DNA from: JBCBDX01 sp039822005
Lineage (GTDB): Bacteria; Pseudomonadota; Alphaproteobacteria; Rhizobiales; Rhizobiaceae
Assembly: GCA_039822005.1 (NCBI GenBank)
Contig: JBCBMZ010000004.1
Span: 248,001 to 312,000 of the forward strand
Direction of reading: 5' to 3'
Length of the DNA stretch: 64,000 bases
The notes under the pieces are model-generated. The model made no database searches. It was given only the letters and a program-made list of their open reading frames with translations, and was not told the DNA's origin. Below are positions 33,792-42,865 of the stretch, one piece after another (position 1 is the first letter of the stretch; every line of letters starts with the position of its first letter). Position numbers and translations under genes: made by a program.

Positions 33792-34991
33792 ATGACATTC
33801 AAAACACTTGATGATCTCACCGATGTTTCGGGCAAACGCGTAATGGTACGCGTCGACTTGAATGTCCCCATGCAGGACGGGGTTGTCACCGACACAACGC
33901 GGATTCAACGGATCGTTCCGACCATTCAGGAACTGTCCGACAAGGGAGCAAAAGTGATCCTTCTGGCGCATTTCGGGCGTCCAAAGGGTCAGATTGTTCC
34001 TGAGATGAGCCTGCGCCCTGTGGCACCTTCTCTGGAACAGGCGCTCGATCACCGCGTCGACTTTGCGTCTGATTGCATCGGCGAGGCGGCATCAAAAGAA
34101 GTGGCCGAGATGACCGCAGGCGATGTGGTGTTGTTTGAAAACACGCGTTTCCATGCGGGTGAAGAAAAGAACGATCCGGAATTGGCTAAAGCGTTGGCCG
34201 AAAATGGCGACGTTTTTGTTAATGACGCGTTCTCAGCGGCCCACCGCGCACACGCCTCCACAGAAGGTCTTGCCAAGCTTTTGCCAGCCTATGCAGGCCG
34301 CACCATGCAAGCTGAACTGGAAGCGTTGAACACGGCCCTTGGGTCACCACAGCGTCCGGTTGGTGCCATCGTTGGCGGGGCTAAGGTCTCGACAAAGATC
34401 GACCTTTTGGAGAACCTTGTGACCAAGGTTGACGTGTTGATAGTCGGCGGCGGCATGGCCAATACATTTGTTGCCGCCAAAGGCGCCGGCATGGGCAATT
34501 CACTGCAGGAAGCCGACATGCATGACAAGGCTCTCGCCATTATGGCGGCGGCTGAAAAGAGCGGCTGTCGGGTCATTTTGCCGATTGACGGCCGGGTGAC
34601 CACGAAGTTCGAAAAAGGCGCGCCAACCGAGAGCGTTTCCTTCACACCGGAGACAAAAATGGCGGAAGATCAGATGTCGCTGGACGCGGGAGATGCGTCG
34701 ATTGAAAATGTGATCGCTGAGTTCGAGAATTTGAAAACGCTAATCTGGAACGGACCCTTCGGCGTGTTTGAAATGCCACCCTTCGACACAGCCACCGTGG
34801 CGACGGCCAAAAAAGCGGCCGAACTGACCAAAGCGGGCAAATTGATCTCAGTGGCCGGCGGTGGCGATACCGTATCAGCGCTCAACCAAGCCGGTGCGGC
34901 TGGCGATTTTACCTATATCTCAACGGCCGGCGGCGCTTTCCTTGAATGGATGGAAGGCAAAGAACTGCCCGGGGTTGTGGCGCTCGGCTAA
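33792..34991 (+). CDS. pgk: phosphoglycerate kinase
   Basis: 399 residues. N-domain VMVRVDLNVPMQDG and ILLAHFGRPKG (substrate arginine/lysine), VLFENTRFHAGEE; ATP domain VGGAKVSTKIDLLENLV, WNGPFGVFEM and C-terminal SVAGGGDTVSALNQAG. Normal length. It ends with a 4-base stop-to-stop overlap with the convergent glycosyltransferase gene. Confidence 0.98.
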   Translation: MTFKTLDDLTDVSGKRVMVRVDLNVPMQDGVVTDTTRIQRIVPTIQELSDKGAKVILLAHFGRPKGQIVPEMSLRPVAPSLEQALDHRVDFASDCIGEAASKEVAEMTAGDVVLFENTRFHAGEEKNDPELAKALAENGDVFVNDAFSAAHRAHASTEGLAKLLPAYAGRTMQAELEALNTALGSPQRPVGAIVGGAKVSTKIDLLENLVTKVDVLIVGGGMANTFVAAKGAGMGNSLQEADMHDKALAIMAAAEKSGCRVILPIDGRVTTKFEKGAPTESVSFTPETKMAEDQMSLDAGDASIENVIAEFENLKTLIWNGPFGVFEMPPFDTATVATAKKAAELTKAGKLISVAGGGDTVSALNQAGAAGDFTYISTAGGAFLEWMEGKELPGVVALG

Positions 34992-36241
34992 GCCTGTCTG
35001 GTTGGCGTGGGTGAGCTTGTCCGCATAATCCACGCCAACATCACCATCACCAGAACCGCCGCGAGGGTATTGACGCCAAAAGCTTGAAGCTCGTTGATCA
35101 ACTGCAGAAGCGTCAGCACAAACACCGCAATCAGACCCGCCCTGATCCATTTTTTGGTCGCCACGCTGTCAGTGTCCCATAACCGCTGAACCAGAATGAA
35201 AAGCGGCAACAAAAGCCAAATGAAATAATAGGTTCTCGCCAAGGGTGATGCGATGGTCATAAGGCAAAGTAGGATGCCCCATTCTTCAGCCATTCGTTTC
35301 GGGTCGAGCCGGTTTTTCGGCAGCAGCACAGCGACAAAAATCAGGCCAATGACGCCAACAACAGCCAGCAAGATATAATTGGCGGTGCGATAATCCACGC
35401 TGATGATATTCATGGTAGCGCGAGGCTCATCCGGTTTTACCCGCTTATAGTCAATGTCCCGCACCAGCCTGTGGGTGATCGCGACGACAGACTGGTTCTT
35501 CCAGGACCAGTTCTGCTCCTCGCGTTGACCAAAACCATCCTCGTCCCCTTTCATGGCCACGAACCATTGGGACAGCTCGTTCAAATTGCGCTCATAGCCA
35601 CGAAGGGGGGACGGAAGCACAACCAGGATAATGATGATGGCGGCAACCATGCTGCCAGCGGCCTTCCAATGACGACGCCACAACAGGTAGGGCAAGATTG
35701 ATACGGGGAAGACCTTCAACGCCGCTGCAAACCCAAAGAGAACCCCAGAGCTGACTTGTTGGTTGGCGCGCAAAAGCAAAAACCCGCCCAACATGATCGC
35801 CAATAACAGAATGTGCGGCTGGCCCAGATCAAAATTCTCGATGATCTGCGGCAGCATCATGATGATCGGCACGATCATCAACTGCCAAGGTAGCGGCTTG
35901 TCGCCGCTCGAAAGCTGCATTGACCAAACAACACTTACGTAAAGCGCATAGGTGCTAAGCGCGATCAACAAGGCATAGAACAAAGCAGGTGTCAGAAACG
36001 AGAACGGTGCCAGCACCACCACCATGGTCGACGGATACAAATATTTGGCGCTGTCATAAAGCGGCGCACCCGACCAGATACGCCCCGCATACTCATACCA
36101 CAGCGGATAGTCTTTTCCTTTGCCGCCATCAAAGAGTTCGGCGCCAAGCACATAAGCGGCCATTGCGACCCCGATGCCGATAATCAGGGCAACGACACGG
36201 CGATCAAGCCCACCCGCCACTTTCATGCCAACTTCTGTCAT
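34988..36241 (-). CDS. GT87-type membrane glycosyltransferase (DUF2029)
   Basis: 417 residues with about ten membrane helices. The first periplasmic loop has GGKGKDYPLWYEYAGRIWSG and AKYLYPSTMVVVLAPF, the catalytic loop of the DUF2029/GT87 polyprenyl-phosphate-mannose-type transferases; later FGFAAALKVFPVSILPYLLW fits the family. It presumably adds sugars from a lipid carrier to envelope glycans. Monocistronic on the minus strand, facing pgk. The start could also be the ATG at 36226. Confidence 0.85.
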   Translation of the reverse strand: MTEVGMKVAGGLDRRVVALIIGIGVAMAAYVLGAELFDGGKGKDYPLWYEYAGRIWSGAPLYDSAKYLYPSTMVVVLAPFSFLTPALFYALLIALSTYALYVSVVWSMQLSSGDKPLPWQLMIVPIIMMLPQIIENFDLGQPHILLLAIMLGGFLLLRANQQVSSGVLFGFAAALKVFPVSILPYLLWRRHWKAAGSMVAAIIIILVVLPSPLRGYERNLNELSQWFVAMKGDEDGFGQREEQNWSWKNQSVVAITHRLVRDIDYKRVKPDEPRATMNIISVDYRTANYILLAVVGVIGLIFVAVLLPKNRLDPKRMAEEWGILLCLMTIASPLARTYYFIWLLLPLFILVQRLWDTDSVATKKWIRAGLIAVFVLTLLQLINELQAFGVNTLAAVLVMVMLAWIMRTSSPTPTRQA

Positions 36242-36559
36242 ACCAACGCGCCCCCGGAGCAGTTTGAGTAAGCGCTATACGTCACCTTTTCCGACGCGTA
36301 CAGTTGCCTTCAATACGGCCCGAAGACTGTCATGTCGAAACGACCTGCGAAGGAGGCGTGGCATTGGTTGGCGCTACGTTGACTACGTACTTTACGGGTA
36401 TCCTGCTCAACTCGCTGCAGCTAAAGGCCAAGTTATTTTGCAAGAAATCCGCCGCCGACTGCGTCAGAAAAGAGCCGATAATTTTGCCGAAAGACATGGA
36501 AAATTAGACCTGCCGCAATAATTCCTTTATCTACTGGAAATGTTCATGTGGAGATGTTC
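36242..36559. other. 318-base intergenic region
   Basis: Between the GT87 gene and the secreted protein at 36560. No RNA or repeat was recognised. It holds one low-confidence small frame (36364-36507, listed separately) and the promoters of the two flanking divergent genes, which I cannot place confidently. Confidence 0.6.
36364..36507 (+). CDS. possible small membrane peptide
   Basis: 47 residues from a TTG start with GGAGG seven bases upstream: a hydrophobic N-terminal segment (VGATLTTYFTGILLNSL) then a basic, Cys-containing tail (KAKLFCKKSAADCVRKE). There is no homology evidence; the good ribosome-binding site is the only reason to list it. Confidence 0.2.
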   Translation: MVGATLTTYFTGILLNSLQLKAKLFCKKSAADCVRKEPIILPKDMEN

Positions 36560-37063
36560 ATGCGCGCAGTTCTGACTGCACTGACCCTTTTGGCACTTTC
36601 CAACGCTGCCTTGTCGGACGTGACAGTTTCATTTGTTGAGGGCGCACCGAAAGACAGGTTCGTCATTGCCAACAAGGGCGGTTGTCCGTTTGGCAAATTG
36701 AGCATCGAAATCAATATGGCCGGATCGAGTGCGGGATTGGTGTTTGATGTTTCGTCAACCGGCGCCGGTGTCGAGGTTTTTCAGCCCTTTGAGCTGACAT
36801 CGGGCGGCGGGTCCGTTGCCGGACAGCCAATTGTCCGCGACGGTGATCAAAAGCTTGAATTGCAATTGAGCCAATTTCTGCCGCAAGAAGAGATTATCTT
36901 CACCATTGATGTCGATGATACGGTGAGCAAGCGCCAGACGACCGTCTCAAATTCAGAGATCGTCGGCGCAGAAGTGACCGTGCGTACCGGTTCGGTCAGC
37001 GCAACCGGCACTTTTGGATCAGATGCAGTCGCTGTCGCTAAAATCTCGGCGTGCAACTCTTAA
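36560..37063 (+). CDS. secreted protein, 'aggregation factor core'-like
   Basis: 167 residues. The start at 36560 has GGAG six bases upstream and gives a signal peptide (MRAVLTALTLLALSNAALS). The mature part is a beta-rich domain beginning DVTVSFVEGAPKDRFVIANKGGC, with IVFD-like LVFDVSSTGAGVEVFQPFEL. Proteins with this pattern are labelled 'aggregation factor core' in alphaproteobacterial genomes; the name is historical and the function unknown. Two Cys (NKGGCPFG and SACNS end) may form a disulfide. Confidence 0.7.
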   Translation: MRAVLTALTLLALSNAALSDVTVSFVEGAPKDRFVIANKGGCPFGKLSIEINMAGSSAGLVFDVSSTGAGVEVFQPFELTSGGGSVAGQPIVRDGDQKLELQLSQFLPQEEIIFTIDVDDTVSKRQTTVSNSEIVGAEVTVRTGSVSATGTFGSDAVAVAKISACNS

Positions 37064-37223
37064 CGTTCTGTAAAAAACGTGTTTGTGCTTGGTCACGATA
37101 ACCGCGTCAGTCTTTGGTAAGATTTTACCACAAATACAATGCACTTCTAACTTCCTACTTGCAGTCTGATCGCTCTTTGCTACCCAAGGATGTCGGTCAC
37201 GATCGGATAGGGAATCGCACGCA

Positions 37224-38117
37224 ATGGCAAATGAACAGATGACTCACCAGATGGCGACAAAGGGGGGCTTCATCGCCGCCTTGGACCAATCTGGCGGCTC
37301 CACACCCAAGGCATTGAAACAATATGGCATCGCCGATAATGCGTGGTCCAATGACGAGGAAATGTTTGCGCTCATCCATAAAATGCGTGCGCGGATTATC
37401 AAATCACCGGACTTTACCGGAGAAAAGGTGATCGGAGCGATCCTTTTTGAGCGCACCATGGATGGCGAAATCGATGGGACACCCACAGCTGATTATTTGT
37501 GGAATGAATGCGGGATTGTTCCGTTCCTTAAGGTCGACAAAGGCCTCATGGAGGAGGACAACGGCGTCCAACTCATGAAGCCCATGCCGGGCCTTGACGA
37601 ATTGCTTGAACGTGCAGTCTCCAAAAACATTTTTGGCACCAAAATGCGGTCCGTTATCAATGCCGCCAACCCGCAGGGCATCGCCGACAATGCCGCGCAA
37701 CAGTTTGAAGTGGGACGTCAAATTCTCGGGCACGGGCTGATGCCGATCCTTGAGCCCGAAATCAACATCAAGATAGAAGACAAGGACGAAGCTGAAAAAA
37801 TTCTCCTCGCCGAACTGACCAAAGGGCTCGATACGTTGGACGAAGGCCAACAAGTGATGTTGAAACTTTCGCTGCCGACCACCCCGAACCGGTACAAGAG
37901 TTTGATGGATGATACGCGTATCATGCGGGTTGTCGCCCTGTCAGGGGGTTACAGCCGTGATGAAGCCAACGCGCTATTGGCAAAAAATGACGGGATGATC
38001 GCTTCATTTTCGAGAGCGCTGGCCGAGGGCCTGTCCGATGGGTTGAGCGACGAAGAGTTTAACGCCACGCTCTCAGCTTCCATCGATAGCATCCATGCCG
38101 CGTCGACCCAAAAATAG
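37224..38117 (+). CDS. fda: class I fructose-bisphosphate aldolase
   Basis: Cleaves fructose-1,6-bisphosphate through a Schiff base; metal independent. 297 residues of the short bacterial class I type: GGFIAALDQSGGSTPKALK, ILFERTMDGEIDG, VPFLKVDKGL, and the Schiff-base lysine in QVMLKLSLPT, followed by VALSGGYSRDEAN and the tail SFSRAL. Closely resembles the staphylococcal-type Fda from recall. Last gene of the central carbon group, separated from pgk by two unrelated genes. Confidence 0.93.
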   Translation: MANEQMTHQMATKGGFIAALDQSGGSTPKALKQYGIADNAWSNDEEMFALIHKMRARIIKSPDFTGEKVIGAILFERTMDGEIDGTPTADYLWNECGIVPFLKVDKGLMEEDNGVQLMKPMPGLDELLERAVSKNIFGTKMRSVINAANPQGIADNAAQQFEVGRQILGHGLMPILEPEINIKIEDKDEAEKILLAELTKGLDTLDEGQQVMLKLSLPTTPNRYKSLMDDTRIMRVVALSGGYSRDEANALLAKNDGMIASFSRALAEGLSDGLSDEEFNATLSASIDSIHAASTQK

Positions 38118-38190
38118 GGGCAACAAAGTTCCCCTTTAAAACTTACAAAAGGCCGTTTATTCTCTGCAAATCGGTTGTCGGGAGATTGGC

Positions 38191-38970
38191 ATGTTTTTAC
38201 GAGCTTTGCTGTCCTGGTTGATGCTGCCCGTCTACATCTGGCAAGGCACGCAGTTGCGGATGCGCATTGAGCGTTTGCTGCCTGCAAACGTACAGGTGAG
38301 CGGAACGGTGGGAACCGAGCATATCGACGACCCGTTTCGCGTTCTTGTGATCGGCGATTCGACCGTCGCCAGCGTTGGCATGGAAAAGCTGGAGGACACA
38401 TTTGCCTATTGTGTCGCCGACGCTGTTTCAAAAGCCCATGCCAGACGCGTTGAATGGCGATCGGCCGGTGCCAACTCGGCCACTTCCGGGGACTTGCGTG
38501 ACTTTGTCGTACCCCATGTCGAACCGCGCGATTGGACCCACATTTTCATCTCCGTTGGCATCAACGACATGAAAAACTTCCATCTGGCGGGTCGTTTCAA
38601 ACGTAACTTCGGCACCCTGCTCTACGCCCTGCGCACGCGTTTCCCCAATTCTGAACTCATCTGGACGCCCATTCCCAACATGAAATTGTGTCCGGCATTG
38701 CCCAAAAGACTGGCGGAAGTACTTGCGGCCCGCGCCGATGTGATCAATGCCATGGGCGTACGCATGTGCAACGAGCGCCGTGCCGTCCATACAACCCCGG
38801 TGGGCGATGTCGGCGCGTCATGTTTTGCACGCGATGGCTTCCACCCCAACGGAAAAGGCTATCGCGTTTGGGCCAAACATGTAGCGCCTTGGTTCAAGCC
38901 AAATGATGCCGCTATTGAAGCAACCGAAAGCGCCAGCGCACAGATCACGCGACTTCCCAGACGGGCATAA
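38191..38970 (+). CDS. SGNH/GDSL hydrolase, membrane-anchored
   Basis: 259 residues. Short hydrophobic N-terminus (ALLSWLMLPVYIWQG), then block I VLVIGDSTVA (catalytic Ser), block III VGINDMKNF, and block V DGFHPNGKGYRVWA with the catalytic Asp and His. An esterase or acyl-hydrolase of the envelope is likely; the substrate cannot be told. It precedes the acyl-CoA synthetase gene by 90 bases, but that gap holds a promoter-like sequence. Confidence 0.85.
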   Translation: MFLRALLSWLMLPVYIWQGTQLRMRIERLLPANVQVSGTVGTEHIDDPFRVLVIGDSTVASVGMEKLEDTFAYCVADAVSKAHARRVEWRSAGANSATSGDLRDFVVPHVEPRDWTHIFISVGINDMKNFHLAGRFKRNFGTLLYALRTRFPNSELIWTPIPNMKLCPALPKRLAEVLAARADVINAMGVRMCNERRAVHTTPVGDVGASCFARDGFHPNGKGYRVWAKHVAPWFKPNDAAIEATESASAQITRLPRRA

Positions 38971-38998
38971 GGCGAAAGTCTGCATACCTATCGTCTTG

Positions 38999-39026
38999 CT
39001 TGAGAAATACCGCTTATCGGTACAAT
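38999..39026 (+). promoter_or_regulatory. candidate promoter of the carnitine operon with operator-like repeat
   Basis: CTTGAG (38999-39004), 16 bases, TACAAT (39021-39026). Inverted repeat TACCG-CTTAT-CGGTA (39008-39022) occupies the spacer and edges the -10. A GGGAGG ribosome-binding site follows before the ATG at 39061. Consistent with substrate-responsive repression. Confidence 0.4.
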
Positions 39027-39060
39027 GATAGCCTCAAGTGGAGATCTGGGAGGATAACCA

Positions 39061-40983
39061 ATGGGCGACAAATCTCGCTATCAATCAGAGTATGGCAAAT
39101 GGCAAGCAGACAGCGATGCTTTTTGGGCTGAGGCGGCAAAAGAGATAGATTGGGTTACTCCAGCGCAAAAAGTCTTCAATCCTGACATTGGCGTCTATGG
39201 TCGATGGTTTGACGGCGCCACCTGCAACACCTGCTTTAACGCGGTAGACCGCCATGCGCTCGGCGACCGCCCGGGTCAGCCAGCCATCATCTACGATAGC
39301 GCGATTACGGGCCAAAAACGTACAATCAATTATGCCGAACTCAAGCAGGAAGTCGAAGCACTTGCTGCCGTCCTGCGTGACCGGGGCATCAAAAAAGGCG
39401 ATCGCGTCCTTATCTATATGCCGATGGTGCCCGAGGCTGTTTTTGCGATGCTGGCAACCGCACGCTTGGGCGCCATTCATTCGGTGGTATTTGGCGGCTT
39501 TGCTGCCAATGAGTTGGCCACACGGATCGATGACTGCGAGCCCAAGGTGATCATTACCGCGTCGTGCGGCCTCGAACCCAACCGCGTCGTCCAATACATC
39601 CCATTGATCAATAATGCTCTGGAAGAAGCGACGGCCAGCGTATCATCTTGTATTGTGCTACAACGCCCTGAGCATATCGCCGATCTGACACCCGGCCGCG
39701 ATTTTGACTACGCCGGGACAGTCGGTGCGCATCGTACACAAGCCACCAAGGTCGATTGCGTACCGGTCCCGGCAACAGATCCGCTCTATATTTTGTACAC
39801 GTCCGGCACCACGGGGCAGCCAAAGGGCGTCGTGCGTGACAATGGCGGCCATATGGTTGCGATGAAATGGTCGATGTCAAACATCTATGACATCCAGCCA
39901 GGCGAGGTGTTCTGGGCCGCTTCAGATGTCGGCTGGGTCGTCGGGCACTCATACATTGTTTATGCACCGCTTCTGCATGGTGCCACGACTATGATGTATG
40001 AGGGCAAACCGGTCGGCACCCCTGATGCCGGCGCGTTTTGGCGGATCATCGAGGAACATCGGGTCACTTCTCTCTTTACCGCGCCGACAGCCTTCCGCGC
40101 CATCAAAAAGGAAGACCCGAAGGGCAAACTGGCTGCTGACTATGACATGTCCTCCCTGCGCAGCCTGTTCCTTGCTGGCGAGCGCGCAGATCCCGACACC
40201 ATCAACTGGGCCAAAGAAACGCTTAATGTGCCGGTCATTGACAATTGGTGGCAGACCGAAACCGGTTGGGCCATCGCGGCCAACCCGCTGGGACTCGGCA
40301 TGCTGCCGACCAAGATCGGCTCGCCGGCAGTCGCCATGCCCGGTTATGATTTGCAGTGTCTTGATGATGACGGCCACCCCGTCCCCGCCGGAACGCTGGG
40401 AAACATTGTCGTCAAACTACCGCTCCCACCGTCATGCCTTCCCACCTTGTGGAATGCCGACGACCGGTTCCGGTCGGCCTATTTGGATGAATTTCCCGGC
40501 CATTACAAAACGTCTGACGCCGGCTATATCGACGAAGACGGTTATCTTTTCATCATGGCGCGCACGGACGACATCATCAATGTAGCTGGTCACCGCCTGT
40601 CTACTGGTGGCATGGAAGAGGTCATCGGCACCCATCCCGATGTCGCAGAATGCGCGGTCATCGGCATCGCCGATCAACTGAAGGGCCAATTGCCATGCGG
40701 CTTTATCATCTTGAATGCCGGCACCGAAAAATCGGAAATTGAGGTGGAAAAAGAAGTCGTCAAGCAAGTGCGTGACGAGATCGGACCGGTGGCAGCTTTT
40801 AAATTGGTCATGACTGTTCCACGTTTGCCCAAGACACGCTCAGGCAAGATTCTGCGCGGCACCATGCAAAAGATTGCCGATGGCGAACCTTGGAAGATGC
40901 CGGCGACGATCGACGATCCAGCGATCCTTGATGAAATTCAATCGGTCATGGAAGAGCGTAAAATCGGTTCTTTCGCTGGTTAG
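39061..40983 (+). CDS. prpE: propionyl-CoA synthetase-like acyl-CoA ligase
   Basis: 640 residues of the acetyl/propionyl-CoA synthetase branch of ANL enzymes; forms acyl-AMP then acyl-CoA. Seen: P-loop YTSGTTGQPKGVV, adenine site DNWWQTETGW, hinge DDIINVAGHRLSTGGMEE, and the catalytic lysine in TRSGKILRGTM. The N-terminal ACAS domain begins with WQADSDAFWAEAAKEIDW. PrpE is the best match, but the gene is 2 bases upstream of a BKACE and an L-carnitine dehydrogenase, so in this operon it may activate an acid made or consumed during carnitine breakdown (inference). Confidence 0.88.
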   Translation: MGDKSRYQSEYGKWQADSDAFWAEAAKEIDWVTPAQKVFNPDIGVYGRWFDGATCNTCFNAVDRHALGDRPGQPAIIYDSAITGQKRTINYAELKQEVEALAAVLRDRGIKKGDRVLIYMPMVPEAVFAMLATARLGAIHSVVFGGFAANELATRIDDCEPKVIITASCGLEPNRVVQYIPLINNALEEATASVSSCIVLQRPEHIADLTPGRDFDYAGTVGAHRTQATKVDCVPVPATDPLYILYTSGTTGQPKGVVRDNGGHMVAMKWSMSNIYDIQPGEVFWAASDVGWVVGHSYIVYAPLLHGATTMMYEGKPVGTPDAGAFWRIIEEHRVTSLFTAPTAFRAIKKEDPKGKLAADYDMSSLRSLFLAGERADPDTINWAKETLNVPVIDNWWQTETGWAIAANPLGLGMLPTKIGSPAVAMPGYDLQCLDDDGHPVPAGTLGNIVVKLPLPPSCLPTLWNADDRFRSAYLDEFPGHYKTSDAGYIDEDGYLFIMARTDDIINVAGHRLSTGGMEEVIGTHPDVAECAVIGIADQLKGQLPCGFIILNAGTEKSEIEVEKEVVKQVRDEIGPVAAFKLVMTVPRLPKTRSGKILRGTMQKIADGEPWKMPATIDDPAILDEIQSVMEERKIGSFAG

Positions 40984-40985
40984 CC

Positions 40986-41894
40986 ATGCCCCTTAGCGTC
41001 AATCGTGAGGTCTTTATCACCTGCGCAGTAACCGGTTCTGGCCAAACCCAGAACCGGTCACCACATGTGCCAAAGTCGCCTGACCAAATTGCGCAAAGCG
41101 CCATTGAAGCAGCCAAAGCCGGCGCCGCCATCGTCCATTGTCATGTTCGCGATCCGCACACCGGCGCACCATCACGTGACCCGGCCCTTTATCGTGAACT
41201 GACCGAGCGAATTCGGGAAGCCGACGTTGATATGGTCCTTAACCTTACGGCAGGCATGGGCGGCGATTTGGTTTTCGGCAGCCCGGAAGCGCCACTGCCG
41301 CTGACACAAGGCACCGACATGATCGGCGCTGGCGATCGTTTGGTTCATATTGCTGAATGTTTGCCGGAGATTTGCACGCTCGATTGCGGCACGATGAATT
41401 TTGCCGAAGCCGATTATGTGATGGCCAACACGCCCGGCATGCTTGCCGCCATGGGCCGGCAGATCAACGCATTGGGTGTGCGGCCGGAAATTGAGGTTTT
41501 TGACACCGGCCATCTGTGGCTTGCCAAGAAACTTGTCGATGACGGCATTCTCGATCATCCTGCTCTGGTGCAATTTTGTATGGGCATTCCTTGGGGTGCA
41601 CCGGATGACCTGAACACACTGATGGCGATGATCAATAATGTGCCGTCGGATTGGGCATGGTCGGCCTTTTCCATAGGTAAAAACCAGATGCCATATGTCG
41701 CTGCGGCAGTTCTTGCCGGTGGGAATGTCAGGGTTGGCCTGGAAGACAATCTCTGGCTCGGCAAAGGGGTGCTTGCCACCAACGAGCAGCTGGTCGAACG
41801 GGCAGTAACCATCATTGAAGCCATGGGTGCCAAGATCATGACAGCGGCACAAGTGCGCAAAAAACTGCAACTTCAAAAGCGATCCCCGGTATGA
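40986..41894 (+). CDS. beta-keto acid cleavage enzyme (BKACE), probable 3-dehydrocarnitine type
   Basis: 302 residues, TIM-barrel Zn enzyme (DUF849) that exchanges a beta-keto acid with acetyl-CoA to give acetoacetate and a new acyl-CoA. Zn-site motif IVHCHVRDPHTGAPSRD; further LNLTAGMGGD, EVFDTGHLW and NVRVGLEDNLWLGKG, all BKACE signatures. Directly followed (ATGA overlap) by L-carnitine dehydrogenase, which makes 3-dehydrocarnitine a likely substrate, giving betainyl-CoA plus acetoacetate. The exact specificity is inferred from context. Confidence 0.88.
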   Translation: MPLSVNREVFITCAVTGSGQTQNRSPHVPKSPDQIAQSAIEAAKAGAAIVHCHVRDPHTGAPSRDPALYRELTERIREADVDMVLNLTAGMGGDLVFGSPEAPLPLTQGTDMIGAGDRLVHIAECLPEICTLDCGTMNFAEADYVMANTPGMLAAMGRQINALGVRPEIEVFDTGHLWLAKKLVDDGILDHPALVQFCMGIPWGAPDDLNTLMAMINNVPSDWAWSAFSIGKNQMPYVAAAVLAGGNVRVGLEDNLWLGKGVLATNEQLVERAVTIIEAMGAKIMTAAQVRKKLQLQKRSPV

Positions 41895-42865
41895 GCGCCA
41901 CGAACCCGAAGGCCGCCATCATCGGCGGTGGCGTGATTGGTGGCGGCTGGGCCGCAAGGTTTCTGCTCCATGGATGGGACGTGGCAGTATTCGATCCTTC
42001 GCCCGCTGCCATTGAGCGGGTGCATCAGGTCATCGAGCGCGCACGCATTGCTCTCAAAGATCTCTATGATAGCGATGTGCCGATCGAAGGCTTATTGACC
42101 ATGTGTTCAACGCTGGAGGAGGCTGTCGCCAACGCAAGTTGGATACAGGAAAGCACACCCGAACGGCTTGACGTTAAGCTAACCTGCATAGCCGATATCG
42201 AAGCGGTGGCAGAAGACCCGTCGACCATCATCGGGTCATCGACGTCAGGCTTTCGTCCCAGCCAGCTCAAGGAACACGCGGCATCACCCGATCGCATCAT
42301 CGTCGCGCACCCCTTTAACCCCGTCTATCTCATACCGCTGGTTGAACTGGTCGGGGAAACCGAAACGATCGAACGGGCCAAGCCATTGCTGGAAGCTGTT
42401 GGCATGAAGCCACTGCATGTGCGCAAGGAGATCGATGCTCATATTGCGGACCGTTTGCTGGAAGCCGTTTGGCGCGAAGCCCTCTGGTTGGTGCATGATG
42501 ATGTCGCAACAACGCAAGAAATTGACGACGCAATCAGCTTCGGGTTTGGCTTGCGCTGGGCGCAGATGGGCCTTTTTGAAACCTACCGGATCGCCGGCGG
42601 TGATTCAGGCATGGCGCATTTTCTCGCACAGTTCGGTCCAGCGCTGAAATGGCCCTGGACAAAACTCATGGACGTACCGGAAATGGATGACGCGTTGGTT
42701 GGAAAGATCGCCGCGCAATCTGATGCACAATCAGGCGATAATTCCATTGCCGAATTGGAAAAAATTAGGGATCGCAATCTTGTGGCTATCCAAAAGGCTC
42801 TTGCCGAAAATGACCATGGGGCCGGTCGCCTTTTGAACGAACGCGGGAAAAGTCCGGCCAGCTAG
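41891..42865 (+). CDS. lcdH: L-carnitine dehydrogenase
   Basis: Oxidises L-carnitine to 3-dehydrocarnitine with NAD. 324 residues of the 3-hydroxyacyl-CoA dehydrogenase superfamily: Rossmann GGGVIGGGWAARFLLHGWDV; catalytic block IIVAHPFNPVYLIPLVELVG; C-terminal domain with DRLLEAVWREALWLVHDDVA and SFGFGLRWAQMGLFETYRIAG, as in carnitine dehydrogenases. It lacks the C-terminal hotdog thioesterase that is fused to many rhizobial versions, and no separate thioesterase gene is adjacent. Stop overlaps the convergent glycosyltransferase by 4 bases. Confidence 0.85.
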   Translation: MSATNPKAAIIGGGVIGGGWAARFLLHGWDVAVFDPSPAAIERVHQVIERARIALKDLYDSDVPIEGLLTMCSTLEEAVANASWIQESTPERLDVKLTCIADIEAVAEDPSTIIGSSTSGFRPSQLKEHAASPDRIIVAHPFNPVYLIPLVELVGETETIERAKPLLEAVGMKPLHVRKEIDAHIADRLLEAVWREALWLVHDDVATTQEIDDAISFGFGLRWAQMGLFETYRIAGGDSGMAHFLAQFGPALKWPWTKLMDVPEMDDALVGKIAAQSDAQSGDNSIAELEKIRDRNLVAIQKALAENDHGAGRLLNERGKSPAS

